Shown piece after piece: positions 36,873 through 44,920 of a stretch of DNA of 64,000 bases; position 1 is the stretch's first letter; each line of letters starts with the position of its first letter. The notes under the pieces are model-generated. The model saw nothing but the letters and a program-made list of their open reading frames with translations. It searched no databases and was not told the DNA's origin. The stretch is taken from NCBI RefSeq assembly GCF_018128545.1, contig NZ_JAGSND010000002.1, forward strand, positions 62,001 through 126,000, given 5' to 3'. The position numbers were made by a program, and so were the translations under genes. Origin of the DNA: Sinanaerobacter chloroacetimidivorans. GTDB taxonomy: Bacteria; Bacillota; Clostridia; Peptostreptococcales; Anaerovoracaceae.

Positions 36873-38615
36873 CTAGCCCTTGATCACCCTGGGAGTCAGC
36901 ATTTGATGAACTGCGCAGATGGTCTTCGGATTCTGATAGTAGGATCCTACAAAGGCCTTACAGTAATTTCTCAGATTTGGAAGATCTACGATCTCGTCAA
37001 CAAATCCCTTTTTAGCACAATAAGCTGGTCTGGATTTGTCATTGTATTGTTGAATGATATCATTCATTTTTTCAATGGTAGCATCCAAAGGCTTTCCTTC
37101 CTCCTGATCTTTTACCAGTCGGCGTGCATAGGATGCCGCGGCGGCTGTTTCGCCATGCATGACATAAATTTCGGTAGCGGCAGTTCCAAGAGTAAATGCA
37201 TTATTGTTGTTGGCCTGAGGACCGCCCAGTACATAGTGGGCTGCCGCTGTGCCCTTTCGTAAAACAATGGTCATCATCGGATTATCCGATTGCTCGATAG
37301 AATAAATCAACGCCATTCCAAGACCCAGCATCTCCGCTTTTTCCGCTGTGTCGCCTACGTCAATACCGGTTGTATCCTGCACCCAGATCATAGGGATGCG
37401 GTCACGTCCGCACAAAGTCACGAATTCATTCATCTTAATGAGTCCTTCTCGGTACAGCTTTCCGCCGATTCCCTCGTAATCCGCATATTGAGGATAACCA
37501 GATCCCAGTCCTCCCTGGTTGTTGGCTACAAATCCGCACAGGAAGCCGTCTATTTTGGCCAGGCCGCAGTACATTTCCGGTCCGTAATCAGGTCTGAACT
37601 CCATATGCTCACTGTTGTCAAAAAGCCGTGCCAGTACTTCGTGCATGGAATAGGTACGTTTTTGGTTGAGCGGTACCAGACTGTAAAGATCCGATGCGGA
37701 GAATTTCGGTTCAACAGGTTCCGCAACCCTGAAGAACTGCGGGTCATAGGCCGGCAGTGTACTCATATACCGTTTGATATCATCCAGAACTTCCTCTTCC
37801 GTATCACAAACGTCTCTTATAAACCCGGTTCCATTGTGATGGATCTCTACCCTGCCCGGAGGCGTTGCTTTGAACTTTTTGGTCTGCTCAATCAAGGCAT
37901 CGGCGACTTCATCGTCGATATATCCTTTCGGAGCCATACCACTGACGATACCCGCCCCGCCAACCGCCATATTACATTTTTTATGTCCGATCAATATGGT
38001 TGGGCTTATTGCATGATAACCCCCCCCTGCCGGGTTGGTTCCGTATATGCCGACAATAATGGGAATGCCAAGTTTCTGGAGTTCGGCATGCCGGAAAAAT
38101 GGTGTGCCGCTGCCTCTTCGATTCGGGTAAAGCCTTTCCTGTTCCATCAGCTTGGCACCGCTGCAGTTCAGCACCCATACCAGAGGCAGATGGAGTCTCT
38201 TGGCGATATCGGTAACCCGCAGAACGTTGTCTGCCTGGCCGGAAAGCCAGGCTCCTGCCATAACTTTATTATTAGACGCGATAATAATAGCCCATTTGCC
38301 TGCGATTTTGCCCAATCCGTCAATAACGCCGGTATTGCCTTCTTCATTTCCCAAAGGATCATAGATCGTATGCAATGGGCACCAGGTTCCTGGATCCACC
38401 AGATATTCCAGACGCTGCCACGCCGTCCACTCACCCTTTTCATTCATAGCTTCTGTAGCTTTGCCGTTATTTTTTACCCGTTCCACTTCTTTAGCAATAA
38501 TCGCTTCCTGCTCCTGCATCTCCTCGATATTCTTCTTTAAAGTACGGGGCAAATCACTGCCAATACCCGGCATTTCTTTAAAATAGGGATGTAAAGGATA
38601 TCCGTATTCTGACAT
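36873..38615 (-). CDS. gcdA: Glutaconyl-CoA decarboxylase alpha subunit (carboxyltransferase)
   Basis: This 580-aa protein closely follows the Acidaminococcus GcdA sequence as I recall it along its whole length: VYxLNCSG-type VWVLNCSGAK, YPNRRGSGTPFFRHAEL, YGTNPAGGGYHAISPT, MNEFVTLCGRDRIPMIWVQD, LRKGTAAAHYVLGGPQ and IGTAATE-like sequence. It moves CO2 from glutaconyl-CoA to biotin on the carrier, yielding crotonyl-CoA. The start at 38615 has GGAG at 7 bp; the ATG at 38621 is too close to it. It is the last gene of the operon biotin carrier-glutaryl-CoA dehydrogenase-gcdA. Beta and small subunits lie at 40644 and 41856. Methylmalonyl-CoA carboxyltransferases are related but match less well. 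Confidence 0.92.
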   Translation of the reverse strand: MSEYGYPLHPYFKEMPGIGSDLPRTLKKNIEEMQEQEAIIAKEVERVKNNGKATEAMNEKGEWTAWQRLEYLVDPGTWCPLHTIYDPLGNEEGNTGVIDGLGKIAGKWAIIIASNNKVMAGAWLSGQADNVLRVTDIAKRLHLPLVWVLNCSGAKLMEQERLYPNRRGSGTPFFRHAELQKLGIPIIVGIYGTNPAGGGYHAISPTILIGHKKCNMAVGGAGIVSGMAPKGYIDDEVADALIEQTKKFKATPPGRVEIHHNGTGFIRDVCDTEEEVLDDIKRYMSTLPAYDPQFFRVAEPVEPKFSASDLYSLVPLNQKRTYSMHEVLARLFDNSEHMEFRPDYGPEMYCGLAKIDGFLCGFVANNQGGLGSGYPQYADYEGIGGKLYREGLIKMNEFVTLCGRDRIPMIWVQDTTGIDVGDTAEKAEMLGLGMALIYSIEQSDNPMMTIVLRKGTAAAHYVLGGPQANNNNAFTLGTAATEIYVMHGETAAAASYARRLVKDQEEGKPLDATIEKMNDIIQQYNDKSRPAYCAKKGFVDEIVDLPNLRNYCKAFVGSYYQNPKTICAVHQMLTPRVIKG

Positions 38616-38722
38616 TTTCATTCTCCTTTCAATATAGTATCTTTACAGATAAGTTCCGTCGATTATCTGTTTTACCTGCCGATTACCAGCGCTTTTGGCC
38701 GGTCGGCCGGTTACCTGGGCTG

Positions 38723-38784
38723 TGTTTGGCCGGTCGGCTGCCTGCTATCTGTTTGGCCGGTCGGCTGCCTGCTATCTGTTTGGC
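38723..38784. repeat. 27-bp tandem repeat at the 3' end of dehydrogenase copy 1
   Basis: Two full units (TGTTTGGCCGGTCGGCTGCC plus 7 more bases) and a partial third. The second unit contains the gene's stop codon. The related motif GGCCGGTCGGC recurs just before. An identical array sits at 46198-46259. Confidence 0.85.
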
Positions 38785-39929
38785 TGATAACCTAGCTCGA
38801 TTCCCGCGACAATCCCCATATGTATGTTGGAGGTTCCTTCCAGCGTCTCGAACTGTTTGGCATCACGCAGCCATCTGCCGCAGGGATATTCCGTGGAATA
38901 ACCATAGGAACCGTAGATTTTCATCGCCATGTTGGCTGCATGTACGGCAGCGTTGCAGCCGAACAATTTTGCCATGGATGTTGCCTGCTGGCTGGGCAGC
39001 TTATTTTCTTTCAGCCATGCAGCCCTGTATACCAGGTACTTGGCTGCGTCGTCTTCCAGCTTCATTTCGGCGATCTGCTGCTGAATCATCTGGAACTTTC
39101 CGATCTGCTGACCGAACTGTGTCCTTTCGTTTGCATAGTTGACCGAACCTTCCAGACAGGCTGCCGACAATGCTGCAGCACCTGTTGCACAGCCCATACG
39201 GGTGTTATTCAGCATCCACATGCAGATCTGGAACCCTTTATTCACTGGACCCAGCAGGTTTTCCTTGGGAACCATTGCATTCTCAAATACGATTTCTGAA
39301 GTGGGTGCCGTCCACATGCCCACTTTCTTGGTGATGGGGATTCTGGTAATTCCCGGCGTGTTATTATAGTCGATGATAAAGCAGGACAGCCCCTTGGGTC
39401 CTCCGCCCTCTGTGGTCACCGCATAGACCAGTCCCAAATCACTGGCATGACCACCTGATATCCACATTTTCGAGCCGTTGAGCAGCCAGTGATCACCCTT
39501 GTCTGCTGCGAAGGTCTTCATGCTGCCTACATCAGAGCCGGAGTTTGCTTCCGTCATGGCAAAGCTGCCTACTGCTTTTCCGCTTACCAGATCGGGTATG
39601 TACTTCTGCTTCTGCTCTTCTGTTCCCCATTCATTGATGGTCATAGCAGGTCCCCAGCAGTTACCGCTGATGCTCAATCTCCAGGCTGTATGAACTTTGG
39701 CAATTTCATACAGTGCCGTTACCGCTTCCATCCAGCCCATGCCGTTACCGCCGTATTCCTCCGGTATACTCCACCCTAAAAGGCCTAACTCTCCCATTTT
39801 CGTCAGGATCTCTCTGCGATAATAGTGGTTTTCCTCATCCTCTTCAACATAGGGTGCAATTTCCTTTTCAGCAAAGTTGCGGGCCATGTCCTGAACCATT
39901 TTTTGTTCTTCCGTCAATCCAAAATCCAT
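38772..39929 (-). CDS. Glutaryl-CoA dehydrogenase-like acyl-CoA dehydrogenase, copy 1
   Basis: This 385-aa flavoenzyme has the acyl-CoA dehydrogenase fold. Substrate and FAD regions are GSFAMTEANSGSD and KMWISGGHASD. The catalytic base is Glu364 in FETLEGTSNIH. In alignment with human glutaryl-CoA dehydrogenase, as I recall that sequence, the Arg that grips the distal carboxylate (GYRSAM) is matched by Arg84 (AWRLSI). The Tyr before the catalytic Glu is Leu363. A Tyr-to-Val change there is reported for the non-decarboxylating Desulfococcus enzyme, so I infer glutaryl-CoA to glutaconyl-CoA without CO2 loss. It lies between a biotin carrier and gcdA. The ribosome site is AAGAGGAGGTTTCGTA. It is identical to the copy at 46247. 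Confidence 0.85.
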   Translation of the reverse strand: MDFGLTEEQKMVQDMARNFAEKEIAPYVEEDEENHYYRREILTKMGELGLLGWSIPEEYGGNGMGWMEAVTALYEIAKVHTAWRLSISGNCWGPAMTINEWGTEEQKQKYIPDLVSGKAVGSFAMTEANSGSDVGSMKTFAADKGDHWLLNGSKMWISGGHASDLGLVYAVTTEGGGPKGLSCFIIDYNNTPGITRIPITKKVGMWTAPTSEIVFENAMVPKENLLGPVNKGFQICMWMLNNTRMGCATGAAALSAACLEGSVNYANERTQFGQQIGKFQMIQQQIAEMKLEDDAAKYLVYRAAWLKENKLPSQQATSMAKLFGCNAAVHAANMAMKIYGSYGYSTEYPCGRWLRDAKQFETLEGTSNIHMGIVAGIELGYQPNR

Positions 39930-40064
39930 TACGAAACCTCCTCTTACATCATTTTTTTATTCAGTGTCAAAGATATCATTTTAAGGTCAGTCCCCCGGCA
40001 CCAGGCTGTCATCCGGATCGAGGCCAATGTCCGGTTGAATCCTTCCCGGGCCGGGGGTATTCCC

Positions 40065-40274
40065 CTATTCAATTACCGCCAGCAGCTGGTCTTCTTCAAC
40101 TCGGTCGCCGACGTTGACTAAAATTTCTTTTACCACACCGGGTTCTCCGTACACTACGGTTTCCATCTTCAATGCTTCCACGATGAATACTTCATCATCT
40201 TCGGTGATCATCTGACCTACCTTCGCATTGATTTCCTGAACCTTGCCTGCTATTGGGCTTGTTAATTCCGCCAT
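40065..40274 (-). CDS. Biotin carrier protein of glutaconyl-CoA decarboxylase, copy 1
   Basis: This 69-aa protein is a bare biotinyl domain: MAELTSPIAGKVQEINAKVG, then EALKME with Lys36 as biotin site, ending GDRVEEDQLLAVIE. It carries CO2 from the GcdA site to the GcdB pump. Acidaminococcus GcdC has a long Ala/Pro linker before this domain; here the linker is missing. The ribosome site is TTAGGAGGTACATATA. It is the first gene of the operon under the -24/-12 promoter at 40325. All but its first few bases lie in the 1.6-kb repeat. Confidence 0.92.
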   Translation of the reverse strand: MAELTSPIAGKVQEINAKVGQMITEDDEVFIVEALKMETVVYGEPGVVKEILVNVGDRVEEDQLLAVIE

Positions 40275-40324
40275 TATATGTACCTCCTAATTGATTAAAA
40301 AATAGTAACCTAATGATATGAATC

Positions 40325-40339
40325 GCAAAAACTATGCCA
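40325..40339 (-). promoter_or_regulatory. Sigma-54 (-24/-12) promoter P1, for biotin carrier 1-dehydrogenase-gcdA
   Basis: On minus TGGCATAGTTTTTGC, with GG and GC exactly 10 bp apart, about 50 bp before the biotin carrier start. The same motif precedes three other operons here. Confidence 0.88.
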
Positions 40340-40486
40340 CAATCATGAGAATTCAATATTTGACTTTGATATTTGGTTATGAATTTTATCAGAACCGCAG
40401 AATGCTCTTCCTGCAACGTTTTCAGTCCTTAAACCAGATATATCAATGGATTTTTATCGTTCTAAATAATGATGTCGGATTCAATT

Positions 40487-40558
40487 TGTTGTCCGGTTTC
40501 TTCCTGAACTGTCCGGTATCTTCTTGAACTGTCCGGTTTCTCATACAACTGTACGGTG
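40487..40558. promoter_or_regulatory. Upstream activator array for P1: four 12-mers every 20 bp
   Basis: Sites start at 40487 (TGTTGTCCGGTT), 40507 (AACTGTCCGGTA), 40527 (AACTGTCCGGTT) and 40547 (AACTGTACGGTG). The constant 20-bp step puts them on one helix face. They lie about 150-230 bp upstream of P1, the usual place for enhancer-binding proteins. Confidence 0.8.
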
Positions 40559-40570
40559 CTTAAAGATCTA

Positions 40571-40609
40571 AAAAACGGCAGATGCACGATGAATTGTTCT
40601 GCCGTTTTT
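40571..40609 (-). terminator. Terminator of the gcdB operon
   Basis: AAAAACGGCAGA and TCTGCCGTTTTT form a perfect 12-bp stem with a T-run, about 35 bp past the gcdB stop. Confidence 0.88.
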
Positions 40610-40643
40610 CATTTTTCCGTGTTCTTACGATTTAAGCTCATGT

Positions 40644-41846
40644 CTAAAGTAACGGGATCAGTGTAACATAAATGCCTGTGAGGATCGCCGAAGTTATGAC
40701 GCCGCAGATGCTTGCCCCCATGGCATACTGCAAGATTACAACACGTTTATTGATGTTGGCAGCTTCATGCTGGGCTATTTTCGCTGTTGATGGAACACAG
40801 GATACTCCTGCGATTCCGATGACCGGATTGAATTTCTTATGATTGATCAGATAGACAATATAGCCGCCAATAATTCCGCCAACCCCGGAAAGGGTAAGTG
40901 CAATAATTCCGAGTACCAGAAGAATTAAGACTTTAGGATTCATGATGGTGCTTGCTTCACAAAGCACACCAAGCATCAGGCCTAAGAAAAATGTGGCCGT
41001 GTAGAGAAAAACATCCTCAATCAGTTGTGAATACTTGATTATGCCGGATTCCTTTATGGCATTACCCAGGAAGAAGCTTAAAAATAACGGCCCGGCCACT
41101 GGGAACAACAAGCTTAAAAGAGTGCATGCAATGATATCAAAGGCAATTTTCTGTCCCGATGATATATCGTTCTTTTTAGAAGTTTTTACGGCAATACCTC
41201 TCATTTCCTTTGGAATCATCAGCCGTACGAGGAATGGATATCCTCCGTAGGTCAAGCTTAAATAGAGATAGGCAATCACGGTGATAGGAACAAAAAGTTC
41301 CGGTGCCAGCATCAACGAAGTAAAAAGTACCATTGGTCCATCAGCGGTACCTACAATGGAGATAGCGGCGGCTTCACCGTAATTCAGTCCCATTGCAGTT
41401 GCAATAGGGAACGTGACGATTGTACCCAGTTCAGCAAATAAAGCGATAAGCATGCTGGTAAACGGATAACGCAGGACATTGCCCACATCTGCCAGAACAC
41501 CGACGCCCATAAATACAATGCAAGCGATCAGACTATTGCCGAATGCAAAGGTATAAATCGGCTGCAGAAAATCAATTTGAAGGACTCCCATCAATCCGTC
41601 GGTATCAGAAACAAGTGGATCTACAAAAAGAGTTCCGGTTTTCGCAGCCGAGAAAAACAAAACACCTGCATTTACGGCTGACATTCCAAAACCCATAGGG
41701 ATCATGATCAAGGGTTCCAAAGTGCCTTTTTTTCCCAAATATACCAAAAGTATACCAATGGCAATTAATACTACCCTGGCAATGGCAATTTTAGGTTCTT
41801 GATAAAAAAGAGTTCCAAAACCTTGAAATAAAAAGGATAAATTCAT
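40644..41846 (-). CDS. gcdB: Sodium-translocating decarboxylase beta subunit
   Basis: This 400-aa membrane protein has about nine to eleven hydrophobic segments and the family's two signature loops: FMGVGVLADVGNVLRYP and SIVGTADGPMVLFTS (usually IGGADGP in relatives). It releases CO2 from carboxybiotin and exports sodium ions. It is shared by the OadB/MmdB/GcdB group; the GcdA partner nearby fixes its role as glutaconyl-CoA decarboxylase. It starts 9 bp after the small OadG-like gene, in an operon led by the DUF6125-like gene. Confidence 0.92.
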   Translation of the reverse strand: MNLSFLFQGFGTLFYQEPKIAIARVVLIAIGILLVYLGKKGTLEPLIMIPMGFGMSAVNAGVLFFSAAKTGTLFVDPLVSDTDGLMGVLQIDFLQPIYTFAFGNSLIACIVFMGVGVLADVGNVLRYPFTSMLIALFAELGTIVTFPIATAMGLNYGEAAAISIVGTADGPMVLFTSLMLAPELFVPITVIAYLYLSLTYGGYPFLVRLMIPKEMRGIAVKTSKKNDISSGQKIAFDIIACTLLSLLFPVAGPLFLSFFLGNAIKESGIIKYSQLIEDVFLYTATFFLGLMLGVLCEASTIMNPKVLILLVLGIIALTLSGVGGIIGGYIVYLINHKKFNPVIGIAGVSCVPSTAKIAQHEAANINKRVVILQYAMGASICGVITSAILTGIYVTLIPLL

Positions 41847-41855
41847 ATCGACACC

Positions 41856-41999
41856 TCACTTTCCTTCATCTATCATTTCTTTTCCCCGGGCCACACGCCG
41901 CAGCACGGCCTGCATTCCCTTAATTAAAGCTGCAATGAGTATCGAAATAACAAATCCAATGAAATAAACTTCTAACGCAATCAGAATGGATTCTTTCAT
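41856..41999 (-). CDS. Small delta-like (OadG-type) decarboxylase subunit, 47 aa
   Basis: ATG at 41999. The product is MKESILIALEVYFIGFVISI... with one membrane span (about 5-26) and a basic/acidic tail (RRVARGKEMIDEGK), as in OadG/GcdD-type subunits that assemble the decarboxylase. It ends 9 bp before gcdB and follows another tiny membrane gene. The upstream ribosome site is weak (AAAGGAAAAAGAGTT), so it may depend on coupling. It is shorter than typical OadG (about 80 aa or more). Confidence 0.75.
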   Translation of the reverse strand: MKESILIALEVYFIGFVISILIAALIKGMQAVLRRVARGKEMIDEGK

Positions 42000-42030
42000 A
42001 ACTCTTTTTCCTTTCCATATCTTAAAAAAT

Positions 42031-42129
42031 CTACTTGAGTTCTTTTCTTATGTTATAGATAAAAACAAACGCAATGAATAAAGCCACTCCTGCTCCTATT
42101 ACCAGATTCAACGGTGTCAATTCAATCAT
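42031..42129 (-). CDS. Tiny membrane protein, 32 aa
   Basis: ATG at 42129 behind AAGGAGTGAGGAATACA. It is a single membrane helix (LVIGAGVALFIAFVFIYNI) ending RKELK. It lies between the DUF6125-like gene and the delta-like subunit, in the same operon. It is probably an accessory subunit of the sodium-pump decarboxylase, which is inferred from position and topology. No family recognised. Confidence 0.65.
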   Translation of the reverse strand: MIELTPLNLVIGAGVALFIAFVFIYNIRKELK

Positions 42130-42215
42130 TGTATTCCTCACTCCTTACTTCATTTGATTATCATTTCAGGCTTTCGCCCTCACCGATATTTCTTGAGTTT
42201 CTATAACCGCGGCCT

Positions 42216-43022
42216 TTACTCTATGTAAAACCGCCAAGCGCAGAACCACTCTTCCGGATGCGCATCGGGAGGGCATCCTATACACTCAGTTTTGATTCTG
42301 GAATCAATGGCTCGTGCGAAGTTGGTATACTCGACCATTCCTGCCGATTTGCAGGGGTAGTCATCCATTCCCTTCTTTTTTCTGGCTGCTTGTACCCGGC
42401 AATCGTTCATCTGGAATAGTATGCTGTTCGGACTTTCATCGATAATGGTCTGAACATTGATTTTGGCGTACATGCGCAGCTGCAGCGCTTTTTTCAGTCC
42501 CTCGATTCCCGATTGTTCCGGAAGGTTTAGAAGTCTCTTTACAGACCATGCCTCAAAGGGGGAAAACCATGCCCAACAGGAATCGTTGCACCTTTTTGCC
42601 TCAAGCATACCGTGCCTGGACTCTACCGTCTGGAACCAGACGCCATCTCCGGCCAGCCAGTTTACTGCCAGACCTTCGATGAGTTTTTCAAGCTTTTCTT
42701 GCGGTAAGTTCAAAAGCGGTTCGGGAATTCCGTCACTAAGCTCGAAACCAAGCAGTTTACCCAAACGGTTCAATTGAATCCCCAGGCTTCTTTCATACGC
42801 CGTTCCCATGATTTCAAGGGCTTTTTCAAATCCCATCTGATGCTCTACTTCCTTGAACCAGAAGATGTGATGTACCATCGTCCTGTGCAGCATATCAACG
42901 GCAAGCCGGGCAAGCTCTTTCCGATCAGCTTCTCCGGTAATTTGATCTGCTTTTTCAGCAGCCTGAGCAGCCTTGCCGACGCTCTGGTCAGTCTCTTCAG
43001 TATTATGTAGTTGACGCTCCAT
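42216..43022 (-). CDS. DUF6125-like Cys-rich protein, 268 aa
   Basis: The protein resembles a family of unknown function I associate with DUF6125. Its C-terminal half has regularly placed Cys, Trp and His: KRCNDSCWAWFSPFEAW, FQMNDCRVQAARKKKGMDDY, YPCKSAG and TECIGCPPDAHPEEWFCAW. The Cys could bind metal. The N-terminal 35 residues are Ala/Glu/Gln-rich and look like a poorly conserved extension. GGGGGGAG precedes the start. It heads the operon 32-aa protein-delta-like subunit-gcdB, so a role in assembling or regulating the decarboxylase, or as an extra enzyme on a CoA ester, is possible. I cannot choose. Confidence 0.65.
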   Translation of the reverse strand: MERQLHNTEETDQSVGKAAQAAEKADQITGEADRKELARLAVDMLHRTMVHHIFWFKEVEHQMGFEKALEIMGTAYERSLGIQLNRLGKLLGFELSDGIPEPLLNLPQEKLEKLIEGLAVNWLAGDGVWFQTVESRHGMLEAKRCNDSCWAWFSPFEAWSVKRLLNLPEQSGIEGLKKALQLRMYAKINVQTIIDESPNSILFQMNDCRVQAARKKKGMDDYPCKSAGMVEYTNFARAIDSRIKTECIGCPPDAHPEEWFCAWRFYIE

Positions 43023-43051
43023 GGAATATCTCCCCCCGTATCATCTTTAAA

Positions 43052-43079
43052 AACGCGGAGAGGGTTTCCGCTCCGCGTT
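43052..43079 (-). terminator. Terminator after etfA
   Basis: AACGCGGAG and CTCCGCGTT form a perfect 9-bp stem with TTTTTAAAG following on minus. It is only about 30 bp before the DUF6125-like gene, which has no promoter I can see, so it may let some transcription through to gcdB. Confidence 0.8.
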
Positions 43080-43118
43080 ATCGTACGATTCTATGCCGAA
43101 TCGGGCAATTTCCCTTTC

Positions 43119-44102
43119 TCAGGAGAGCTTCTTGAATTCTTCGGTCAATAGAGGGATGATTTCAAAAAGATCTCCTACAATGCTGTAATCTGCCAGATTA
43201 AAGATGTTCGCCTCAGGGTCTTTATTGATTGCCACAATTACTTTTGAAGATCCCATTCCTGCCAGATGCTGAATCGCTCCGGATATTCCGCATGCTATAT
43301 AAAGGGTAGGCGAAACCGTTTTTCCCGTTTGCCCAACCTGGAACTTCTGCTCAATCCAACCCGCGTCTACCGCTGCACGTGATGCTCCTACCGCTGCGCC
43401 CAGGACATCGGCACATGCTTCCAGGATGCAGTAATTTTCCGGCCCTTTCATGCCACGCCCGCCGGATATGATGATATTTGCTTCGATCAGTTCAGGACGT
43501 TGTGAAGTCGCAATAGCGATTTCCTTAACGATTGCTCTGAGATCTTCAGGATCGATCGCCGCAGTTTCGGTGACCACTTCTGCCTGGCGGGATGCATCCG
43601 GCTGTGCCAGCGGGAAGGTATTCGGCCTAATTGTGGCCAGTACCGGCCTGACTTCCGAAACCACCTCTGCAAAAGCTTTTCCGCCATAGATCGGGCGTTT
43701 AAAGGACAGGAAGCTGGCATCATCTATTTCTATTCCTGTGCAGTCGGAGGCCATGCCTACCCCCAGACGCTGGGCCAGACGGGGTGCAAGATCTTTTCCG
43801 ACAGCCGTGTTTCCAAGCAGAACAGCTTGGGGTTCTTCCTTCCGGATTAATTGATTCAGTACTGAGGTATAAGCGCCAGTCGTATAATCGGCTAATTTCT
43901 CATTATCAACGAGTATGACCTTATCCGCTCCGTAGGGAATGACCTCTCCTGCGAGTTCTGCCACACCCTTTCCCAAAATGACTGCTACCAGCGGCTCTCC
44001 CGTTTTGTCGGCTATAATACGTCCCTGGCTCAGAAGCTCTAGAGAAACCTTGCGTATTTCCAATTTACTTTGTTCAACAACAATCCAAATTCCTTTTGCC
44101 AT
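43119..44102 (-). CDS. etfA: Electron transfer flavoprotein alpha subunit
   Basis: This 327-aa subunit has the FAD-binding C-terminal domain intact: ISGGRGMKGPENY, VGASRAAVDAGW, QVGQTGKTVSPTLYIACGIS and NKDPEANIF. There is no N-terminal ferredoxin extension. With EtfB it would take electrons from the glutaryl-CoA dehydrogenase and deliver them to butyryl-CoA dehydrogenase in the same operon. It is the last gene before the terminator at 43052. Confidence 0.95.
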   Translation of the reverse strand: MAKGIWIVVEQSKLEIRKVSLELLSQGRIIADKTGEPLVAVILGKGVAELAGEVIPYGADKVILVDNEKLADYTTGAYTSVLNQLIRKEEPQAVLLGNTAVGKDLAPRLAQRLGVGMASDCTGIEIDDASFLSFKRPIYGGKAFAEVVSEVRPVLATIRPNTFPLAQPDASRQAEVVTETAAIDPEDLRAIVKEIAIATSQRPELIEANIIISGGRGMKGPENYCILEACADVLGAAVGASRAAVDAGWIEQKFQVGQTGKTVSPTLYIACGISGAIQHLAGMGSSKVIVAINKDPEANIFNLADYSIVGDLFEIIPLLTEEFKKLS

Positions 44103-44117
44103 ATGAATTCCTCCTCT

Positions 44118-44891
44118 CTAAATAACCTTTGCCTCTTCACGCAAGAGACGGGCTAATTCTCTTGCAGCATCCGCCGCTTCACCGGAAATCTGTTTGCCTC
44201 CCTTGCGAGGGCTCGGTAAACTGAATTTTGTGATGCTCATTTTTCTCTGCAGATCGGAAGCATTCAATCCCAGATCTGACAGGGACAAAACTTTTATTTC
44301 TTTTTTCTTGGCTTTCATAATCCCGGGCATGGTCGGATAACGGGGTACGTTCAAGCCTTTCTGAGCCGTCAGGACTGCCGGCAGGCTAACTTCGATCACT
44401 TCGGTTCCGCCGTCTATTTCCCGTGTTACCGTTGCCTTGTTATCTTCCACTTCAAGTTTCAGGATGCAGCTGACGGAAGGAATTTTTAAAGCATCAGCCA
44501 ATCGGACCGCCACCTGGCTGGATCCGTCGTCAACGGCTATGCGCCCTGCCAAAATAATGTCATAGGGCATCTGAGAGGCCACTTTTGCCAGTATCTCGGC
44601 GGTGACCCATTCATCGGGACTATCCAGGGCAGGATCATTTACCAGAACAGCCTTGTCGCAGCCCATGGCCAGTGCGGTCCTTAGGGCTTCCTGAACCCGC
44701 TCGTTTCCCATGCTGATCAGGGTGACTTCTCCGCCGAACTTTTCTTTCAGCTTCAGTGCCTCTTCAACAGCAAATTCGTCGTAAGGGTTCATGATTAAAT
44801 TTACTCCATTACCATCAATGTTACCTTTGCTGTCCAATACGATTTTCGCTTCCGTATCAAAGGTTTGTTTCAGACAAACGACAATATTCAT
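44118..44891 (-). CDS. etfB: Electron transfer flavoprotein beta subunit
   Basis: This 257-aa subunit shows the family start MNIVVCLKQTFDTEAK, the nucleotide-binding segment ALAMGCDKAVLVND, AGRIAVDDGSSQVAVRLAD, and the AAxxGLNxPRYP-type TAQKGLNVPRYPTMPG. It lies 29 bp after bcd and 15 bp before etfA. Whether the pair bifurcates electrons to ferredoxin or NAD cannot be settled by eye. Confidence 0.95.
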   Translation of the reverse strand: MNIVVCLKQTFDTEAKIVLDSKGNIDGNGVNLIMNPYDEFAVEEALKLKEKFGGEVTLISMGNERVQEALRTALAMGCDKAVLVNDPALDSPDEWVTAEILAKVASQMPYDIILAGRIAVDDGSSQVAVRLADALKIPSVSCILKLEVEDNKATVTREIDGGTEVIEVSLPAVLTAQKGLNVPRYPTMPGIMKAKKKEIKVLSLSDLGLNASDLQRKMSITKFSLPSPRKGGKQISGEAADAARELARLLREEAKVI

Positions 44892-44920
44892 ACGATTTCC
44901 TCCTTACTTACTCCAATCTA

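Larger units (their letters stand above)
38656..40268. repeat. 1,613-bp direct repeat, copy 1
   Basis: I found no difference from 46131-47743 in the stretches compared, and all translated frames match. The repeat covers the 3' flank, the whole dehydrogenase gene, the spacer and nearly all of the biotin carrier. After 40268 there are mismatches at 40269 and 40281, and similarity ends at 40288. The offset is 7,475 bp in the same orientation. Confidence 0.95.

Noticed and set aside
37290..38540. 416-aa plus-strand frame opposite gcdA
   Set aside because: It is the antisense shadow of a well-conserved gene; no ribosome site and no family sequence.
40487..40558. CRISPR-like array
   Set aside because: Repeats are only 12 bp with 8-bp gaps and are imperfect; position and symmetry fit activator sites.
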